Source of the DNA: Serratia sp. AKBS12 | GTDB taxonomy: Bacteria > Pseudomonadota > Gammaproteobacteria > Enterobacterales > Enterobacteriaceae | NCBI RefSeq assembly: GCF_024793895.1 | Contig: NZ_JANUSB010000010.1 | Coordinates: 124,001-188,000 of the forward strand | DNA length: 64,000 nucleotides | Reading direction: 5' to 3' | Shown here: piece after piece, positions 48,313 to 57,745 of the stretch | Layout: every line of letters begins with the position of its first letter | Numbering within the stretch: position 1 is the first letter of the stretch | Made by a program: the position numbers and the translations under genes | The notes under the pieces: model-generated | Databases searched by the model: none | What the model saw: only the letters and a program-made list of their open reading frames with translations | What the model was told of the DNA's origin: nothing

Positions 48313-50289
48313 ATGTCTGATGATCTGCTGAAACACCGTCCGCCGGTTGCGGACGAATCTATTTCTTTGCGCTCCATGCAGGAGGTTGCCATGAATGATC
48401 GTAATGCCAGCAAGATGCTGCGTACTTATAATGTCGCCTACTGGGGCAACAACTATTATGACGTCAACGAGCTTGGCCACATCAGCGTGTGCCCCGATCC
48501 GGACGTCCCGCAGGCGCGCGTCGATCTTGCCGAACTGGTGAAGGAGCGGCAGAAAGAGGGGCAGCGCCTGCCGGCACTGTTCTGCTTCCCACAGATTTTG
48601 CAGCACCGTCTGCGTTCGATTAACGCGGCGTTCAAACGCGCGCGTGAATCGTTTGGCTACGAGGGTGGCTACTTCCTGGTTTATCCGATCAAGGTGAACC
48701 AACACCGCCGGGTGATTGAATCGCTGGTTAACTCCGGCGAGCCGCTGGGGCTGGAGGCCGGTTCCAAAGCCGAGCTGATGGCGGTGCTGGCACATGCGGG
48801 CATGACTCGCTCGGTGATTGTCTGTAACGGTTATAAAGACCGTGAATATATTCGTCTGGCGCTGATCGGTGAAAAGCTGGGGCACAAAGTGTACCTGGTG
48901 ATTGAAAAGATGTCGGAAATCAACCTGGTGCTGGAAGAGGCCGAGCGGCTGAACGTGGTGCCGCGCCTGGGCGTGCGTGCGCGTCTGGCGTCGCAGGGCT
49001 CCGGCAAATGGCAGTCCAGCGGTGGCGAAAAGTCCAAGTTCGGTTTGGCGGCGGTGCAGGTATTGAAACTGGTGGAAACGCTGCGTGAGGCGGGTCGCCT
49101 CGACAGCCTGCAATTGCTGCACTTCCACCTGGGGTCGCAATTGGCCAACATTCGCGATATCGCGACCGGCGTGCGTGAATCAGCGCGTTTCTACGTCGAA
49201 CTGCACAAACTGGGCGTCAACATCCAGTGCTTCGACGTGGGCGGCGGTCTGGGGGTCGATTATGAAGGCACGCGCTCCCAGTCTGACTGTTCGGTGAACT
49301 ACGGTCTGAACGAATACGCCAACAACGTCATCTGGGGTATCGGCGACGCCTGTAACGAGCACGGCTTGCCACACCCGACGGTGATCACCGAATCCGGCCG
49401 TGCGGTCACCGCCCACCACACGGTGCTGGTATCCAACGTGATCGGCGTGGAACGCAACGAATTCGGCGAGCCTCATCCGCCGGCAGAAGACGCGCCGCGT
49501 GCGCTGGAAAGCATGTGGGAAACCTGGCTGGAAATGAACGAGCCGGAAAACCGCCGTTCGCTGCGTGAATGGCTGCACGACAGCCAGATGGATCTGCACG
49601 ATGTGCATACCCAGTACGCGCACGGCATGCTGGATCTGACCAAGCGTGCCTGGGCGGAACAGCTGTACCTGAACATCTGCAACAAGATCCAGCAGCAGCT
49701 CGATCCGAGCAACCGCGCACATCGCCCGATCATCGATGAACTGCAAGAACGCATGGCGGACAAGTTTTACGTCAACTTCTCGCTGTTCCAGTCAATGCCA
49801 GACGCCTGGGGGATCGATCAGCTGTTCCCGGTACTGCCGCTGGAAGGGCTGGACAAGCCGCCGGAAGGCCGAGCGGTGCTGCTGGATATTACCTGTGACT
49901 CCGACGGTACCATCGATCATTACGTCGACGGCGATGGCGTCGCGACCACCATGCCGATGCCGCCGTACGATCCGGAAAACCCGCCGGTGCTGGGCTTCTT
50001 TATGGTCGGTGCCTATCAGGAAATCCTGGGCAATATGCATAACCTGTTTGGTGATACGGCATCGGTTGACGTCTATGTCTTCCCGGACGGCACCATTGAA
50101 ACCGAGTTGTCTGACGAAGGCGATACGGTGGCGGACATGCTGGAATATGTGCAGCTGGATCCTATTGCGCTACTGGCCAAGTTCCGCGATCAGGTCAAGG
50201 AAACCGATCTGGACGACGGGCTGCAAGCGCAGTTCCTGGAAGAGTTTGAAGCCGGGCTGTACGGTTATACCTATCTTGAAGATGAATAA
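48313..50289 (+). CDS. speA: Biosynthetic arginine decarboxylase
   Basis: PLP-dependent decarboxylase converting arginine to agmatine, first step of the arginine route to putrescine. The 658-residue length equals E. coli SpeA, with the PLP lysine in [12 protein letters not shown], the HFHLGSQ and [11 protein letters not shown] motifs, and the C-terminal [15 protein letters not shown] 48313 (MSDDLL) is chosen, with GAGG seven bases upstream; the frame is open to 48301. In E. coli speB follows directly; here 7.4 kb separates them. Confidence 0.96.
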   Translation: MSDDLLKHRPPVADESISLRSMQEVAMNDRNASKMLRTYNVAYWGNNYYDVNELGHISVCPDPDVPQARVDLAELVKERQKEGQRLPALFCFPQILQHRLRSINAAFKRARESFGYEGGYFLVYPIKVNQHRRVIESLVNSGEPLGLEAGSKAELMAVLAHAGMTRSVIVCNGYKDREYIRLALIGEKLGHKVYLVIEKMSEINLVLEEAERLNVVPRLGVRARLASQGSGKWQSSGGEKSKFGLAAVQVLKLVETLREAGRLDSLQLLHFHLGSQLANIRDIATGVRESARFYVELHKLGVNIQCFDVGGGLGVDYEGTRSQSDCSVNYGLNEYANNVIWGIGDACNEHGLPHPTVITESGRAVTAHHTVLVSNVIGVERNEFGEPHPPAEDAPRALESMWETWLEMNEPENRRSLREWLHDSQMDLHDVHTQYAHGMLDLTKRAWAEQLYLNICNKIQQQLDPSNRAHRPIIDELQERMADKFYVNFSLFQSMPDAWGIDQLFPVLPLEGLDKPPEGRAVLLDITCDSDGTIDHYVDGDGVATTMPMPPYDPENPPVLGFFMVGAYQEILGNMHNLFGDTASVDVYVFPDGTIETELSDEGDTVADMLEYVQLDPIALLAKFRDQVKETDLDDGLQAQFLEEFEAGLYGYTYLEDE

Positions 50290-50323
50290 TCGTTCAGGCG
50301 CTGCATAGGCTTGCCAGGGGAAC

Positions 50324-50353
50324 ATGCCAGTCACTCCGCTGACTGGCATTTTT
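50324..50353 (+). terminator. Rho-independent terminator of speA
   Basis: ATGCCAGTCA pairs with TGACTGGCAT around a 6-nt loop, followed by five T residues. The stem is the same as in the acnB terminator. Confidence 0.88.
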
Positions 50354-51067
50354 ACCGGTTAATGGTTGGATTTGATCTTCTCTCTGAAAATATAAACAGT
50401 ACATTTACCGTTGGCCAAACTCGAGTAACTCGCGACGTTCTCAGCTTCTCTAACTCATATTTTATTGACATAAACTCGATTGTTTAATACTGACAGCAGG
50501 GTTAATGAAAAGTAGGTATATTCCTTAATTTCAAGGTCATTAAAATTAACCTCGACGCTTTTAAATGTACTGATAAAGAACTTAGTAAAATTATATTTAT
50601 AATGCTTTAACGTAGCTCGATAATAAATTCACTCGTTACCAATACTGATAATAGTTACAAGTTGGTCAATGTTCAATTAAATAACAAAAAGAGAAAAGAC
50701 CCCCGTCAACGGATGAGCCATGTCCTGCGAAAAGGTATCGCCGAAACGCCATTATATCCAGAGCATATTATTATCTTATTGTCCCCTTCATTGAGATCGT
50801 TGAATAATCTCGATATATGAACAGAAAATGACGGTTGTCACCAAAGTAAAACACCGTCAGCCCTAATTGTGCAGGTTTTTTGAACTTAGAAAACAGGTTT
50901 TTTGCGTAATAACAACGCTGTTTTTTTATATTTTTAATTTAGCCAATTGACTTTCCTCATTCCTGGTCTACAGTTTCGAATAACCAGATCGGGGTTATAA
51001 AAATAGATTTAATTGGCTAGTTTTTTGCGTAACTAAATCATAGATAAAGAACCTTTGGGGTAAGGGT
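50354..51067 (+). other. AT-rich non-coding leader of the autotransporter gene
   Basis: About 700 bp, much richer in A and T than the neighbouring housekeeping DNA, with no credible ORF. CAGGTTTTTTG occurs at 50872-50882 and 50894-50904, 22 bp apart, and GTTTTTTGCGTAA recurs at 51020-51032. TAGCCAATT (50940-50948) and AATTGGCTA (51011-51019) are inverted copies. The base composition and A/T tracts suggest H-NS-type silencing and a regulated promoter (inference). Confidence 0.45.
50947..50974 (+). promoter_or_regulatory. Candidate sigma-70 promoter of the autotransporter gene
   Basis: TTGACT (50947-50952) and TACAGT (50969-50974) are 16 bp apart, matching -35 and -10 boxes at 5 and 4 of 6 positions. 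It lies about 95 bp before the start codon and overlaps one arm of the TAGCCAATT inverted repeat, a possible operator. Confidence 0.4.
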
Positions 51068-54000
51068 ATGATGCATAAAATAAGTTCGTTAGCTCTATAT
51101 ACTAGCGTAGTATTGGTTCAGATTAATGCTTATTCGTTCGCTGCACCTGGCCCGCTGAGCATCCCCCTTGGTCATCTCGGCGATCGCCTCACCATCAATG
51201 TCGGGGTCAATGGCGGGCCTGCGCAGAAATATATCTTTGATACCGGATCCGAGCAGTTCAACGCTGCGCTTGCCCAACAGGATACTTCTCGCTTGCCGAA
51301 TGTATATCAGCCGTACGATTATCTTTATGGCGGCGAAAAAGACGCATGGGGGGGATACTGGCTACAGCGTAAGCAGATAACCAGTCTGACTTATTACACC
51401 TCAGATGACAGACCCACGCCGGTAGTCACGCCTGATAGCAATAATCAAGGCTACGTGATTGGCCAGATTGAACATATCTTGAGCAATAAGCCCTCAGAGC
51501 CCGATCAACAACCATTTAAGATCCTGAATAAAGTACCTTACTACCTTAACCTGGCCGAGGAAGACAAACTTAAGAAGGGAAAACCGCCGGAAGAAGGTTA
51601 TTTCTACGGCACCTTTGGCGTAGGGGATTTTCTTTTTCAGGACGCTGACCAACAACCCGATGGTGGCAGTCCCTTTGCCACTGTTACTAAAACAGGTTTT
51701 ATCGTTGCGGGTAATGACAATTCGCACAGCGATGGCACAACGCTTTCACCGGGTTGTGCGCCGTGCAGTATCCTCCATCTAACCCCCAGCCTGCGGGCGC
51801 AGTTCGACACCCTGGCCCCCTGGGAAGCAGCGCGGGGTGAAGGCTATGTACCCCACTTCCCCAATTCTGGTGCCCCGGCATCAACACAGTATGAAGGAAG
51901 GTTTAAATATACCTTCACGCTCAATGTCAACGGTAAGCCGCACACCGTTGAACTTCCCGCTGAGGGGCTCGGTAGTGCAATTTTATTCGACACGGGTAAT
52001 CCCACAGATGTCACGATAGATAGCCAAAAGCTAGAGAAACTTTTAACGGAAAAAGGGATGCAAATTGTTAATACAAAAGACGGTTATAAAGTAAGTAACA
52101 TTACAGAGATATCACTACAACCACTTGATAGTAATGGTAATAATGTGGGTCCCAGCGTCATCCTCACCAATAAAAATGACAAGGAAATCCTGGATGTCGA
52201 CAAGAATGGCAGTGATGACAAGACTTGGAACATTACCTTGGGGCTTGGTTTTTTCCGTAACTATTCAGTGATGTACGATTTACAAAACCAGCTAACAGGG
52301 TTTACTCCCTTCTTCGTCAGCGCTGATAATTTTTCAACCGATGCCAACGGTAGCGGATTGCACCTTAACCGCGTGACCAGCCAAATGGGAAATCAGATGG
52401 TTCCCCCCAAGGGCGACCCCTCGGCTGCTCCTAACGGAAGAAAAGGCTATCTGGGGCTGGCGGGTTCCATCTCCGGCGCCGGCGACCTAACGCTGATGCC
52501 GGACGTGGTGGTCAACATGACCGGCATCAACACCTATACCGGCGTCACCCGGGTGAGCAGAGGCGCAGTGTTATATCTCGCCGGCCCCGGCAGCATCGCC
52601 TACTCGGCATCGCTGGAAAATAACGGTTGGTTTGACATTTCCAAGCACGGCAATGCCAATTCGTCGTGGGGCGTACCAAATAGCATGAACAATGCCACCA
52701 TACGTAGCTTAAGCGGCAATGGCGTGGTCACGCTGGGGGACAGAACGCTGGTATTGAGCCAGGCCAGGGATAACTTTTCTGGTCGTATCACCGACGTTGC
52801 CCTCGGCAATCCTGACGGGAAGCATCATAAAGGCGGCCTGACTATCGCCGGCGGCCAGCAGACGCTGAGTGGACAAAATGACTACACCGGCCAGACGCAA
52901 ATTTCCCAGGCTGCCGCATTACAACTGGCTAACACCGGTGCATTAGCCAGTGATGTCGCGGTTGACGGGGTGTTTATTGCCAACGGTAAGGCGTCCGGCG
53001 CTACGAGGGTAAATGAAGGTGGTCTGGTCAGCGGTAGTGGGCATATCGGCACGTTGACGGCAAATAAAGGGGGGGCGGTTGCACCCGGCAATTCCATCGG
53101 TACCTTGACGATTGATAACGATTTAACGTTGGAAAATGGCTCCCGTTATCTGGCGGAAGTCGAGGCCGGGCGTAGCGATCTGCTGCAGGTCAATGGCCAG
53201 GCTACCCTGAACGGTGGCGAAATTGCGGTGATGCCGCAAACGGGTCAAAACCTGTTGGCTTCAACATCCCCCTCAGGCAATATCCTGGCGCAGCGTTATA
53301 CCGTGCTCACTGCCGCACAAGGCGTCACCGGACAGTTTGGCCCTGCCGAAACCGGACCATTTTTAACCCCCGATCTGACCTATCAGGTCAATAGTGTCTC
53401 CCTGGGTTTACAACGTAGCGCAACGCGTTTTGCGGATGTCGCAACCACCGCCAATCAACGTAATCTGGCCACGGCAATTGAACGCCTGCCGGCTGCTAAC
53501 CCGGTGTATCAAAGCTTGCTGATGGCCCCTTCTGCGGAGCTGGCGCGACAGGCGTATCGTCAATTATCCGGACAGGTCCACGCGGACATCGCCTCCGCGC
53601 TGGTGAATAACAGTCGCTATGTTCGCGATACGCTTAACGGGCGTTTACGCCAGACTCAGGGGGCAGCGGACAGCAGCGAGATAAAACAAGACGAGGGCGG
53701 TGCCTGGGTCAGTTTGTTGGGCAACTGGCAACACGCCAGCGGCAATGAGAATGCCACGGGCTTCCACGACTCAACCTTTGGGGTATTGCTCGGTGCAGAT
53801 AATGAACTGGCCGATCGCTGGCGTCTGGGCCTGGCTACCGGTTACACCCGCACCTCACTGCACGCAGACGGTGCCTCTGCCGACAGTGATAACTATCATT
53901 TGGCCGTCTATGCTGGCAAAGCCTATGACAAACTGAATCTGCGTGCCGGTAGTGCCTATACCTGGCACCGGATTGAAACCTCACGGGGAATCGGCTATTA

Positions 54001-54514
54001 CGGCCAGTCTGATAACGCCAAAGCGCGTTATAACGCGGGAACCGGCCAGATATTCGCGGAAGCGGCTTACCGTTTGGATAATTCCTGGTTTAATCTGGAG
54101 CCATTTGCCAACCTGGCATGGGTGAATTATCGCAGCGATAATATGGCCGAAAGTGGCGGCGCAGCTGCGCTGTCAGCAGACAGCCAGAGCACCAGCGCAA
54201 CGCTATCCACCCTGGGTATGCGAGCTGACAAACGCTGGAGCAGCGGTAAAGACAGCGCCGTTACGCTGCGGGGCGAACTGGGCTGGCAGCATCAGTACAA
54301 CGATACTGACCGCGAAGTCGGTTTGCGCTTTGCTGGCACTGACGCCACCTTCAATACCGCCACGGTCGCAGCCTCACGCGACGGCATGGTAATGAAGGCA
54401 GGCGCGCAAGTTAATGTGGGAAAAACGCTGGATGTATCACTCAGTTATACTGGCCTGCTATCAAAAAACTATCAGGATAATGGGCTGACGGCGGGGGTTC
54501 AGTGGCGATTCTGA
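51068..54514 (+). CDS. Autotransporter with predicted pepsin-like aspartic protease passenger
   Basis: A 1148-residue type V secretion protein. A signal peptide (about 1-25) leads into a domain of about 390 residues with features of A1 (pepsin-like) peptidases: FDTGS at 57-61 and FDTG at 307-310 as the two catalytic aspartates (Asp58, Asp308), a flap-like YGG near 87-89, the FGVG turn after lobe one, and LGLGFFRNYSVMYDLQ (391-406), which resembles the pepsin C-terminal ILGDxFxRxYYxVFD region. Autotransporter-associated repeats (INTYTGVTRV, QNDYTGQTQI) and a linker follow, then a barrel of about 270 residues ending WRF. ATGs at 51068 and 51071 are both possible starts. It should display or release a protease at the cell surface. 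No close homologue is recalled; activity is inferred. Confidence 0.8.
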   Translation: MMHKISSLALYTSVVLVQINAYSFAAPGPLSIPLGHLGDRLTINVGVNGGPAQKYIFDTGSEQFNAALAQQDTSRLPNVYQPYDYLYGGEKDAWGGYWLQRKQITSLTYYTSDDRPTPVVTPDSNNQGYVIGQIEHILSNKPSEPDQQPFKILNKVPYYLNLAEEDKLKKGKPPEEGYFYGTFGVGDFLFQDADQQPDGGSPFATVTKTGFIVAGNDNSHSDGTTLSPGCAPCSILHLTPSLRAQFDTLAPWEAARGEGYVPHFPNSGAPASTQYEGRFKYTFTLNVNGKPHTVELPAEGLGSAILFDTGNPTDVTIDSQKLEKLLTEKGMQIVNTKDGYKVSNITEISLQPLDSNGNNVGPSVILTNKNDKEILDVDKNGSDDKTWNITLGLGFFRNYSVMYDLQNQLTGFTPFFVSADNFSTDANGSGLHLNRVTSQMGNQMVPPKGDPSAAPNGRKGYLGLAGSISGAGDLTLMPDVVVNMTGINTYTGVTRVSRGAVLYLAGPGSIAYSASLENNGWFDISKHGNANSSWGVPNSMNNATIRSLSGNGVVTLGDRTLVLSQARDNFSGRITDVALGNPDGKHHKGGLTIAGGQQTLSGQNDYTGQTQISQAAALQLANTGALASDVAVDGVFIANGKASGATRVNEGGLVSGSGHIGTLTANKGGAVAPGNSIGTLTIDNDLTLENGSRYLAEVEAGRSDLLQVNGQATLNGGEIAVMPQTGQNLLASTSPSGNILAQRYTVLTAAQGVTGQFGPAETGPFLTPDLTYQVNSVSLGLQRSATRFADVATTANQRNLATAIERLPAANPVYQSLLMAPSAELARQAYRQLSGQVHADIASALVNNSRYVRDTLNGRLRQTQGAADSSEIKQDEGGAWVSLLGNWQHASGNENATGFHDSTFGVLLGADNELADRWRLGLATGYTRTSLHADGASADSDNYHLAVYAGKAYDKLNLRAGSAYTWHRIETSRGIGYYGQSDNAKARYNAGTGQIFAEAAYRLDNSWFNLEPFANLAWVNYRSDNMAESGGAAALSADSQSTSATLSTLGMRADKRWSSGKDSAVTLRGELGWQHQYNDTDREVGLRFAGTDATFNTATVAASRDGMVMKAGAQVNVGKTLDVSLSYTGLLSKNYQDNGLTAGVQWRF

Positions 54515-54705
54515 TGATGGTCGTTCCCTGAAGCGATTTCGCACTCAAACAGCCATTCGTCAGAATAGCCTAGTGACGGCAGAGGCGCATGGCTGTGCGC
54601 AGAGCGTTATGCCCGTAAGTCTCAGGCTCTGGTGAGAAAGATGTTTAACTTGCTGACGACGCTGCTTTGTGTTGGAGAGTAGCTGTTGCAAATCATGAGG
54701 AAGAT

Positions 54706-55050
54706 ATGAAAAGTGAATGCAAACGACATGGCGTGACCGCTTTGGTTATCTTTTTATTTAGTATTTTGCTGCTTCAAGGCTGCGTCAGCCAGGAGGACCC
54801 TCGTGTGGTGGCTGCCGTTGAAGATAAACCCTTTAGTATCTGGTTCGATAAACTCGTCAGACAAACAGAACAAGACCCTATTTACAAACGGATCCCCATT
54901 GATACAACGGCGCAATCAAAAGAATTCCTGCTTTTATTACATGACACTTATCGGCACAGAATAACAAAACAGGCCTTTTCTCAGCGTGTGAATACGCAAT
55001 ACCCGAACCATCAATATGAAACGGCTTTCATCGTCGCCAGGCTTCCCTAA
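54706..55050 (+). CDS. Small predicted lipoprotein
   Basis: A 114-residue protein with a lipoprotein signal: basic start, hydrophobic stretch LVIFLFSILL and lipobox LLQGC (Cys at about 25), so the mature protein would be lipid-anchored. ATG 54706 has GAGGAAG just upstream. The mature part is charged, with no recognised domain; segments SIWFDKLVRQTEQDP and YRHRITKQAFSQRV look helical. It lies 191 bp after the autotransporter and 131 bp before an LprI-domain gene on the same strand, in AT-richer DNA. Function unknown. Confidence 0.7.
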   Translation: MKSECKRHGVTALVIFLFSILLLQGCVSQEDPRVVAAVEDKPFSIWFDKLVRQTEQDPIYKRIPIDTTAQSKEFLLLLHDTYRHRITKQAFSQRVNTQYPNHQYETAFIVARLP

Positions 55051-55181
55051 GGCTTAATTTGGTTAAGGGGAAGCGGCGCGGAGGAAATGGTTCCAATCCG
55101 TCTTCAATAGCAGTGATATATTATTTGGCTATCCGTCTTCTGACTCACCAAAAAGAAGGCGGCAAAAGGAAATTATATACC

Positions 55182-55838
55182 ATGAATTATTCCCTTGTTT
55201 TTGGCTTGGCATTATTTTCACTGTCTGTTTCTTCCTATGCCTTCGTGCCGATAGATCCGGGGATTGACTGTACAAAAACAACGACGCCTGTTGAAGAGGC
55301 GCTGTGTAATGCCACCGACTATGGCATGGAGGAGTTAGATAACACTATGGCCGAGCTTTATAAGGCCGTCAGTAAATCACCTGGCGTCGATGCTGTTGCA
55401 TTGAAAAAGAGCCAGCAGGCTTGGCTGGCGAAAAGGAATAAATGCCACGGTTCGGGCGGCCAGGTGGCGAGCTGCCTTTTCGAGAGCTATCGGGCCCGTT
55501 ATATCGAGTTGAGTTCAGGATATGATCAACAACATCTTACGGGGACCTTTTCCAAAAAGTCATGGTTTATTGACAGCGTGTTGCTTCCCCGGGGAAAACT
55601 AGCCGTTAGCATATCTACCGACGGAAGCGTGCCTACCTATAATTCTTGCTTGATCTCGTTCATTGCGCCACTGAAAGGTACCTCCGCAAAATATACCTTT
55701 GCTCCTGTCGTCGCAGGGAAGGATGAGAAATGTACGATAAATATGAACGTTACCGGCTCTCGCATTGACGTTTCTTCGACAGGGTGTCGATCCTCATGCG
55801 GACACACCGTACCGTTTGATGGCACATATGAAAAATAA
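55182..55838 (+). CDS. Exported LprI-domain (DUF1311-like) protein
   Basis: A 218-residue secreted protein with a signal peptide (cleaved near SYA, about 19-21). Residues about 27-107 fit the LprI/DUF1311 pattern: Cys, then ALCN, ELDNTMAELYKAV, LKKSQQAWLAKRNKC and CLFESYRARYIEL. Some members of this family inhibit lysozyme. The remaining 110 residues, with four further cysteines, are not recognised. ATG 55182 is preceded by AAAAGGA; the longer frame to 55059 would mask the signal peptide. It belongs to the accessory block between speA and speB. Confidence 0.72.
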   Translation: MNYSLVFGLALFSLSVSSYAFVPIDPGIDCTKTTTPVEEALCNATDYGMEELDNTMAELYKAVSKSPGVDAVALKKSQQAWLAKRNKCHGSGGQVASCLFESYRARYIELSSGYDQQHLTGTFSKKSWFIDSVLLPRGKLAVSISTDGSVPTYNSCLISFIAPLKGTSAKYTFAPVVAGKDEKCTINMNVTGSRIDVSSTGCRSSCGHTVPFDGTYEK

Positions 55839-56018
55839 TAAAGATTGTGGCGGCTAACTAAAATGGGCCATCATTTCAGCGACTTGCTGCCACTTGGTAG
55901 CTCGCTGTTATATTTATATGGCCCCTGCGTTCTGGTCCCGTGTGTTGACTGCTGGTAGCGTAACAGCAACTGTACTTTCACCAGTCTATCAGCAGATCAG
56001 TCACCCAATCTCCAATCC

Positions 56019-56942
56019 TCAATATACCTTCATCTGTTCAGCCATACTGTCCAGCAGTTGAAAGCGGCGGCGATATTCGGCTCGTTTCTTACTCGGTATG
56101 CTTTCCAAGGGCTTGCGTTCCGGCTGGGGGGGCAAAAGCCAGAGCCGTTTATTCACCCTCACGCCCCCAAGCGACTCCCAGAACTCGTCATAGCTAGCAT
56201 GAAAATGACGGCCCTTGCTCAAGCGGTAACGCAACGCACGGAAAACATGTCCGTTATTGCTTACACCATAAATAGCGTTGATAGAAGTGCGGGATGCGAG
56301 CAGCCAGATAAACTCCATCAGGATCCTTTTTGGGAAAAGGCCGTGGCAGGTGCGTGTTGCATCCTTGATCACCTCGTGCGGTACGTGTCGTCTTGGCCCC
56401 TGTAGTCCGCCGATTATTAGGCGTTTTCCTTCCTTTACCTGATTGACATTAAATGTCAGGCTGGCCAGCAACAGACCCTCATTGTCACGCAGCCACAGCG
56501 TCGTTTCTCCTTCACGATCGGCTTTTTGCGCGCAGGAGGCTGAAAGCGTGAAACACGCCATGTCTTTCCCCGTCAAGCGCAACAAAATAACTTCCTCGGT
56601 GGAAATAAACGCTCTGGCGAATTGCGGATCAGGTAACTCGTCGATATACCGATAGTGATCAACTATTGCGGCGGCACGTTGATTTGCTGTTAATCCTAAA
56701 GTTAGATACTGGCGGTGAGGTTTACTGGGTAACGTAACTTGTGCATTAAGCAATTGTTCAAAATCCGCGCGTTGAGAAAGGTACCCTAGCATATTGAGAG
56801 TAGGACGATAATAATACGCGGTTCGCATCATAAATTTAATCCGGTAGCCTGTTTGCTTCCATATTTCTCCAGGCGTCAGCTTTCCTGTCATCAGGTTAAA
56901 AATAACGTGTATGCGAGGTGATGGTATTTTTTTATATTTCAA
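56019..56942 (-). CDS. VirK/YbjX-family (DUF535) protein
   Basis: A 307-residue protein of the VirK/YbjX family, with the family stretches LGLTANQRAAAIVDHYRYI, FTLSASCAQKADREGETTLWL, GGLQGPRR and NGHVFRALRYRLSKG. In Salmonella and relatives VirK is linked to virulence and resistance to antimicrobial peptides; the biochemical role is not known. It has no signal peptide. It is on the opposite strand to its neighbours in the speA-speB insert. Confidence 0.82.
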   Translation of the reverse strand: MKYKKIPSPRIHVIFNLMTGKLTPGEIWKQTGYRIKFMMRTAYYYRPTLNMLGYLSQRADFEQLLNAQVTLPSKPHRQYLTLGLTANQRAAAIVDHYRYIDELPDPQFARAFISTEEVILLRLTGKDMACFTLSASCAQKADREGETTLWLRDNEGLLLASLTFNVNQVKEGKRLIIGGLQGPRRHVPHEVIKDATRTCHGLFPKRILMEFIWLLASRTSINAIYGVSNNGHVFRALRYRLSKGRHFHASYDEFWESLGGVRVNKRLWLLPPQPERKPLESIPSKKRAEYRRRFQLLDSMAEQMKVY

Positions 56943-57645
56943 TTTTTCGAGACCGTATGAATTCTATTTTTGATGTCAGATTCTGTGGTTTATTGCAGAC
57001 GCACTGCGTTTGGTATCATGCGATTGTTCAAATAATATTCGTTCGTATCTCACGTTATCCCGCCGAAGAAACTGATGGAATTACGGCAAAGAAAGTAGCA
57101 GATACACTATTTACAGAATGTACGACAGGTAACACAACTGCCGTTGCGCTGATTATGCTATAGGCTAACAGGTAATTCCGCTTACAGATAGGCTGGACCA
57201 AGTATTCCAAATCCTATTAATTTCTGAGCATAGAAGCCAGGTGTGGGTTTGGCAAGTTTTCACCTGTAATTTACGGTTAACGGTGACGGGCAGGGCGTTT
57301 AGTGGCCAACATCAGTGTTTTCATTATCTGCGAACGCGGTATCCGCCAACGTTAAAACTCTGTTCCCGCAATTTGTTGCACGTTCACCGACTGCTGTTAC
57401 ACGACCAGCCAGTCGATATCAGCAATGTCATCATCTAACAGACGAATGATATTAAACGCCGCCGATGCCATGGGGTGTTCTCTGGCCAGCACCATTCAGG
57501 TAATTACGCGCAATAACACCCGCTGTCATCGTCCTCTTCTATACTGGCTAACGACGAGTAAAAACTCAGCGCGCAGCAGGCTTGAAGCCTGGCGAAAATA
57601 CGGCGATAATCTGCGCCATCAGCAGTGCCAAAAGATTTTGAATAG
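56943..57645. other. Non-coding, possibly degenerate DNA before speB
   Basis: About 700 bp without a gene that can be supported. A 33-residue minus-strand fragment near 57400-57500 (containing REHPMASAAFNIIRLLDDD) and short plus-strand frames interrupted by stops could be decayed remnants, but none is recognised with confidence. It is the right edge of the accessory block. Confidence 0.35.
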
Positions 57646-57690
57646 ATCCCTTTCTCGTCGGGCTAACGACGCGGGAGGGATTTTTTTTTT
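57646..57690 (+). terminator. Strong terminator-like hairpin in the speB upstream region
   Basis: ATCCC pairs with GGGAT, and CGTCG with CGACG inside, followed by ten T residues. It ends 55 bp before the speB ATG and points the same way, so it either insulates speB from the upstream block or acts as an attenuator. Confidence 0.75.
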
Positions 57691-57745
57691 GCTCCGGCCT
57701 GTGCGCTTTCACAACAGGCAATCCGTTGAACTATGAGGGTTTAAT

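Noticed and set aside
56918-57163. 81-codon plus-strand frame next to the VirK-family gene
   Set aside because: It overlaps the 5' end and promoter of the VirK-family gene, has no ribosome site and no recognisable domain.
57301-57600. LysR-type regulator remnant on the minus strand
   Set aside because: REHPMA followed by a helical stretch recalls LysR proteins, but the similarity is too short and other frames are closed by stops, so it is left as unassigned DNA.
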